From contig NZ_JABBFX010000002.1 of assembly GCF_012927085.1 (NCBI RefSeq), forward strand, positions 62,001-126,000: a stretch of DNA of 64,000 nucleotides, in the 5' to 3' direction. Under the pieces are notes generated by a model, which worked only from the letters and a program-made list of their open reading frames with translations, was not told where the DNA came from and did not search any database. Shown here piece after piece: positions 62,501 to 64,000 of this stretch (position 1 is its first letter; each line of letters begins with the position of its first letter). Source of the stretch: Ramlibacter agri. Its GTDB lineage: Bacteria; Pseudomonadota; Gammaproteobacteria; Burkholderiales; Burkholderiaceae_C. The translations under genes were made by a program, and so were the position numbers.

Positions 62501-64000
62501 CTGTCAGGAACGACCACGGTGATCGTCTGCGCGCCCAGGTCGATGGAATTCGGCGTCACCAGGACTTCGCCCAGCGTGCCGTTGCTGTCGATCGTGGTGA
62601 ACACCACGCGGTCGGAGTTCAGCAGCCCGGCGCCGTTGAGCGTGATGGTCTGCCCGGTGTTGGCCGAAGGCAGGCTGGCATTGGCCGCCGCGCCGCTGGC
62701 CGCGGCGCCCGTGATGGCCAGCAGGTGGCCGGAGCCGGCCCGCTGCGCTTCCAGGTTCAGGCGGTAGGTGCCGGTCGAGGCCGCCACGCCGCTGCCCGCG
62801 GTGGCCGGGTCGTAGCTGAAGTTGCCGTTGCCGCTGACCCCGACGAAGTAGCTGCCGCCCTGGTCCACCGTGAACGCCAGCTGGCTGGTATCGCCGGTGC
62901 CGAAGCTGCGGGTGGCCAGCTGGTTGCCGTTGACGTCGAAGATGCGCACGAAGCTGGACATGTCGTTCGACGCGACGCCCACGCGGATCGTCGCGTGCGC
63001 ATCCAGCACCAGCTTGTAGAGGTCGACATCCTTCGTGGCCTGCGTGCCGTCGCCCAGCGTCTCTGTGAAGGCGGCCTTGCTGTCCTGCAGCAGGCCGACG
63101 TTGGCCGCGCCGGCCAGCGTGTCGCCGGTATCGGCCGGCTGCGCCAGCACGCCGAGGTCGTTGATGGCGATGCCGCGGCGATTGTCCGCCGTGCCGCCGG
63201 CCGTGCTGACGACGACGTCGTTGCCGGTGGCGCCGATCGGGACCACCACGCTCAGCAACTGCTGGTCGGGGTTGTTGGCGAAACCATCCACGATGGTCCG
63301 CACGCTGAAGCTGCCCGCGGGCTGGCCGCCCACGGTCACGACCAGTTCGGTCCCCACCAGGCCCGTGCCTTCGACCAGCAGCGTGTTGCCCGCTGCAACC
63401 GTGCCGCTGACGGCACGCAGCGTGGGCACCACCTGCAGGTTGAAGCTCTGCCCGCTCCCGAGCACCGTCACCGCGCCGGTCCTCGCCAGCGCCGGCACGA
63501 TGATCGACAGCTGCGTGCCGCCATTGCTGGCATTGCCCGTGCGCGTGAGCGTGCCGGCCACGCCGTTGTCGTCCACGCCCTGGAACTGCACCAGGGTGGA
63601 GTTGGTCAAGCCCTGGCCTTGCAGGACGATGGTCTGGCCCGTCGTCGCCGCCGGCTGGCCGGGGTCGGTGGCTTGCCCGCCATTGGAGGCGGCCACGATG
63701 CCGGTGAACTGGCTCGGTGGCTGCGCCGGGATGCTCGGCGCGGGGATCTGCGCGAAGCCACCCTCGGTGGTGATGCGGATCGGCCCGTCCAGCGTGCGCG
63801 GCGCCACCAGCGTCAGCCGGTCGTTGCGGCCGCCCGTGACATCGAAGGGCGACAGGTTCATCGCCGGATCGGCCAAGGCCACCCCGCCGATGGTCACCGT
63901 GCTCGCGCCTTCCATGAATCCGCTGCCGATCAGCGCGAAGCTGTTCTCCTCGGCCGGGCGGCCGTCGGTGGCCGTCAAGGTCGGCACGACCTGCAGCCGC
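56305..64000 (-). CDS. Giant repeat-rich secreted/surface protein (partial, N-terminus outside window)
   Basis: At least 2,560 residues are visible, and the frame stays open at base 64000, so the start is not seen. I count about 19 Ig-like IPT/TIG-type units (core GQTITxxGxGL or GxGFxEG, often closing with TTAGGTSA). Other modules are a PPC-like domain (about 62,740-63,150), two SMP-30/NHL-like propeller modules (about 60,340-61,020 and 56,305-56,990: VLNDVAV, LLRID, GIAIDPVTGNFW, TAGVIYKV) and a jelly-roll module (about 59,535-60,030: NESWGLDNVRL, DDDFESTVPARW). I noticed no Cys on reading. There is no RTX-type GGxGxD array, PEP-CTERM or LPXTG tail; it ends AGVIYKVSV. The downstream export and protease genes suggest a dedicated route. 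Confidence 0.88.
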   Translation of the reverse strand, partial: RLQVVPTLTATDGRPAEENSFALIGSGFMEGASTVTIGGVALADPAMNLSPFDVTGGRNDRLTLVAPRTLDGPIRITTEGGFAQIPAPSIPAQPPSQFTGIVAASNGGQATDPGQPAATTGQTIVLQGQGLTNSTLVQFQGVDDNGVAGTLTRTGNASNGGTQLSIIVPALARTGAVTVLGSGQSFNLQVVPTLRAVSGTVAAGNTLLVEGTGLVGTELVVTVGGQPAGSFSVRTIVDGFANNPDQQLLSVVVPIGATGNDVVVSTAGGTADNRRGIAINDLGVLAQPADTGDTLAGAANVGLLQDSKAAFTETLGDGTQATKDVDLYKLVLDAHATIRVGVASNDMSSFVRIFDVNGNQLATRSFGTGDTSQLAFTVDQGGSYFVGVSGNGNFSYDPATAGSGVAASTGTYRLNLEAQRAGSGHLLAITGAAASGAAANASLPSANTGQTITLNGAGLLNSDRVVFTTIDSNGTLGEVLVTPNSIDLGAQTITVVVPDSAITGRVRLERESAGVLLQVVPTVADVAMSAGSAYIGGNLQLRGTGFAEGGITVSFGAQQVVDRSTGTGIDVFGNGANNNFLNLTVPATSPVLPSGPVRVTTAGGTSAVFGLTFTGITATAGYGTPAQGGQASANPGQTITINGTGLDASTDVVFQTVDSSGNPGDIVVHPTIVGPGGTSVQVAVPVAAVTGQVRVVGDANGNDVPLQILPAITDVQVESVAGDGSSATVLIAGSGFIEGGGQYQFGSQVVLDGSLGTGPDVFGRSDPVLGFVPNGFVRVTVPLSNSVFGPITTRTAGGTSAAFTVSLSSIEATAVRGTPADAGQASANPGQAILLHGTGLTTDTDVLLRWTDINGNPVMTKLSPTNASADGTRATLILPRDANGVFGLQVFGSTTQPLLQIVPVLDSYDVSGTTLTVFGGGLVEGGSSYAFPGSTIVDASTDSNTDVYYNSDFSAQNGRVNFNNTVPNSGLGGMTVTTAGGTSAPLNLNVMRVSGGVLNDVAVAPNGDLWTTDNANPTHLLRIDPSTGNVLQSITLNGTDFGTQFTFSLNGLQFVPAMSLGGTAVPAGSLLVFNGQPNPDRVVAVNPSTGATIAVLSLAANFDATAGIFDATSGHLFILENNGPGNRMQEVNPATGATINTLTLPVNIQNHAGIAIDPVTGNFWIGSTSTGGSIVEVDRTGAEIRRADLSTQGVTDNEITGLAFAADGTLRVSSTAGVIYKVRTDLDTVAVKTATLLQVLAAATNGTAANAAQAAANVGQVIELVGTNFGAGTRVLFDTRDNSGNVQTIAVAPLVINGDGTRMQVLVPDQATTANVRVVNVGTRNVAFGGQADSVYRDVTVTFTAGGPTATVRFADTGLEDIGNESWGLDNVRLSQGATTLFDDDFESTVPARWASAPVDGSQRAALTRFLGRFNNGGQTLNLDGLTQGQSYTLTFDLMVFDSWDGTSRNGGPDTLDVSVDGTSKFREAFTNNIGSDQVQTFRQTPGVRLQVVPTLAATDGRPGEENTFALIGSGFMEGASTVTIGGVALSDPAMNLSPFDVTGGRNDRLALVAPRTLDGPIRITTEGGFAQIPAPSILAQAPSQFTGIVALASSGQPTDAGQPSATTGQTIVLQGQGFTNSTLVQFQGVDDNGVAGTLTRTGNVGNGGTQLSIIVPALAKTGAVTVLGSGQSINLQIVPTLRAAAGTVSAGNTLLIEGTGLAATDLVVTVGGQTATTFSVRTIVDGNSTNLDQQLLTVLVPSGVSGNAISVATTGGSSTLAAKLLTGITTAAASGTPANASLPSANAGQAITLTGTGLLSSDRVVFMATDSSGNLFETTVTPTSVNVPGQTITVTVPDNAVTGRVRLERDTSGIVLQVVPTLNDAFMSAGSGFIGNNLQLHGSGFVEAATTVTIGGHAFVDRSVSFDLDIFGSGGNNNFINMTVPSTTPALPTGPITVTTAGGTSAAFGLTFTGISASATSGTPANPGQASANPGQTITINGSGLDSSSDVVFQVVDGSGNRSDLVVHPTTAAADGSSATVVVPVNVLTGNVRVVGDANGSDVLLQILPTVTDVQVESVAGDGSSASVLVSGIGFVEGDGAYQFGNLVLLDASVNTGPDVFGRSDPTLGFLNSGTVRLTVPLSDGVFGPITVRTAGGTSAAFTTSLASVESTATRGTPADAGQASANPGQTVVLHGTGLSTNSDVLLRWTDINGNRVMQRLSPATAAADGSSATLVIPRDANGVFALQLFGSTTQPLLQIVPVLDSFDVNGTTLTLFGGGLVEGAGSYAFPGATVVDASTDGNIDVYYNADFSAQNGRVIFNNTVPNSGLGSVSVTNAGGTSDPLALNFMRVTSGVLNDVAVSAAGALWTADNGNPGHLLRIDRATGSVLQSITLNGPDFGTQFTFSLTGLQFTGAMTLGSTAVPAGSLLVFNGQPNPDRVTAVDPATGNAIASLSLGANIDATAGLYDATTGHLFLLENNGPGSRMQEVDPVTGAVVNTRTLPVNIQNNAGIAIDPVTGNFWVGGSNNAGVVVLVDRTGAEVRRVNLASQGVDNNEVSGLAFDTDGKLLVASTAGVIYKVSV
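59537..64000 (-). repeat. Copy A of a long internal duplication in the giant-protein gene
   Basis: The segment from the window edge down to about 59,537 is repeated after 4,464 bases (1,488 codons). For example CAGCGCGAAG occurs at 63,931 and 59,467 in the same context. Copy A has ten TIG-like units plus the PPC-like, propeller and jelly-roll modules. Downstream of the PPC module the offset falls to 4,020 bases, so copy A holds 444 bases (148 codons) that copy B lacks. Confidence 0.85.

Noticed and set aside
56305-64000. CRISPR-like or tandem satellite array
   Set aside because: The repeats are protein-coding, long and diverged, in one open frame, with no short identical repeats and spacers.
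56305-64000. RTX adhesin exported by a type I system
   Set aside because: No GGxGxD nonapeptide arrays are visible, and no ABC exporter gene lies beside it. HlyD-type proteins alone do not show type I export.

Overview
The window is GC-rich (roughly two-thirds G+C), densely packed DNA from a chromosome-like replicon. It most likely comes from a betaproteobacterium of the Burkholderiales, perhaps Comamonadaceae (Variovorax/Ramlibacter-like). The pointers are the paired orphan Bug (TctC-type) receptors, the many Liv-type importers for aromatic or acyl acids, the hybrid CoA-dependent aromatic pathway genes and the dispersed TTCCCGC-CTTC-GCGGGAA palindromes. Genus is inference. I saw no rRNA, tRNA, insertion sequence, phage or CRISPR. 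No stretch over 300 bases lacks a gene; the longest gap is about 120 bases.

Region 1 (1-6.8 kb) is a divergent aromatic-acid locus. To the left run two Bug receptors, a PPOX-like flavoprotein and a phthalate-dioxygenase-type Rieske oxygenase cut by the window edge. To the right run a LigB-type extradiol dioxygenase, an IclR regulator and a type-B carboxylesterase. A perfect FNR/Anr box sits in the divergent promoter.

Region 2 (6.8-29.6 kb) is one unbroken leftward run of 20 genes with no gap above about 27 bases, so probably a single 22.7-kb operon. In transcription order it encodes an indolepyruvate-oxidoreductase pair (iorA, iorB), a two-subunit Rieske oxygenase, an acyl-CoA ligase, a thiolase-fold protein lacking thiolase catalytic residues, a Zn-ribbon/OB-fold protein fused to a degenerate SDR, a cyclase-family (isatin hydrolase/kynurenine formamidase-like) hydrolase, an SDR, two solute-binding proteins, a second Rieske oxygenase, a third solute-binding protein, a Liv importer with a fused permease-ATPase, a second ligase, an SDR and a hotdog thioesterase. 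A MarR gene is divergent at its head.

Region 3 (30-47.6 kb) looks like an aerobic 2-aminobenzoyl-CoA (or salicyl-CoA) pathway. It has a fused flavin monooxygenase/old-yellow-enzyme reductase, an unusual crotonase, two acyl-CoA dehydrogenases, a RidA-family protein, two ligases, a 3-hydroxyacyl-CoA dehydrogenase, an opine-dehydrogenase-like protein, an alpha/beta hydrolase, a full Liv importer and a second MarR paralogue. The two MarR promoters share an 11-base element. My working inference is that region 2 converts an arylpyruvate, arylacetate or indolic substrate to an aminobenzoate-type intermediate that region 3 finishes. The sequence does not prove the substrate.

Region 4 (47.7-64 kb) holds dusA and then, reading leftward from the window edge, an apparent operon that I consider the best candidate for an undescribed system. 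It starts with a giant (at least about 2,560-residue) cysteine-free repeat protein whose start lies outside the window. Next come a GAF-TM-HlyD protein, a PqqD-like/M50-protease/HlyD fusion, a shortened SecA-like ATPase, a periplasmic adaptor and a cyclophilin-like lipoprotein. Together they resemble a dedicated export, processing and folding set for the giant protein.
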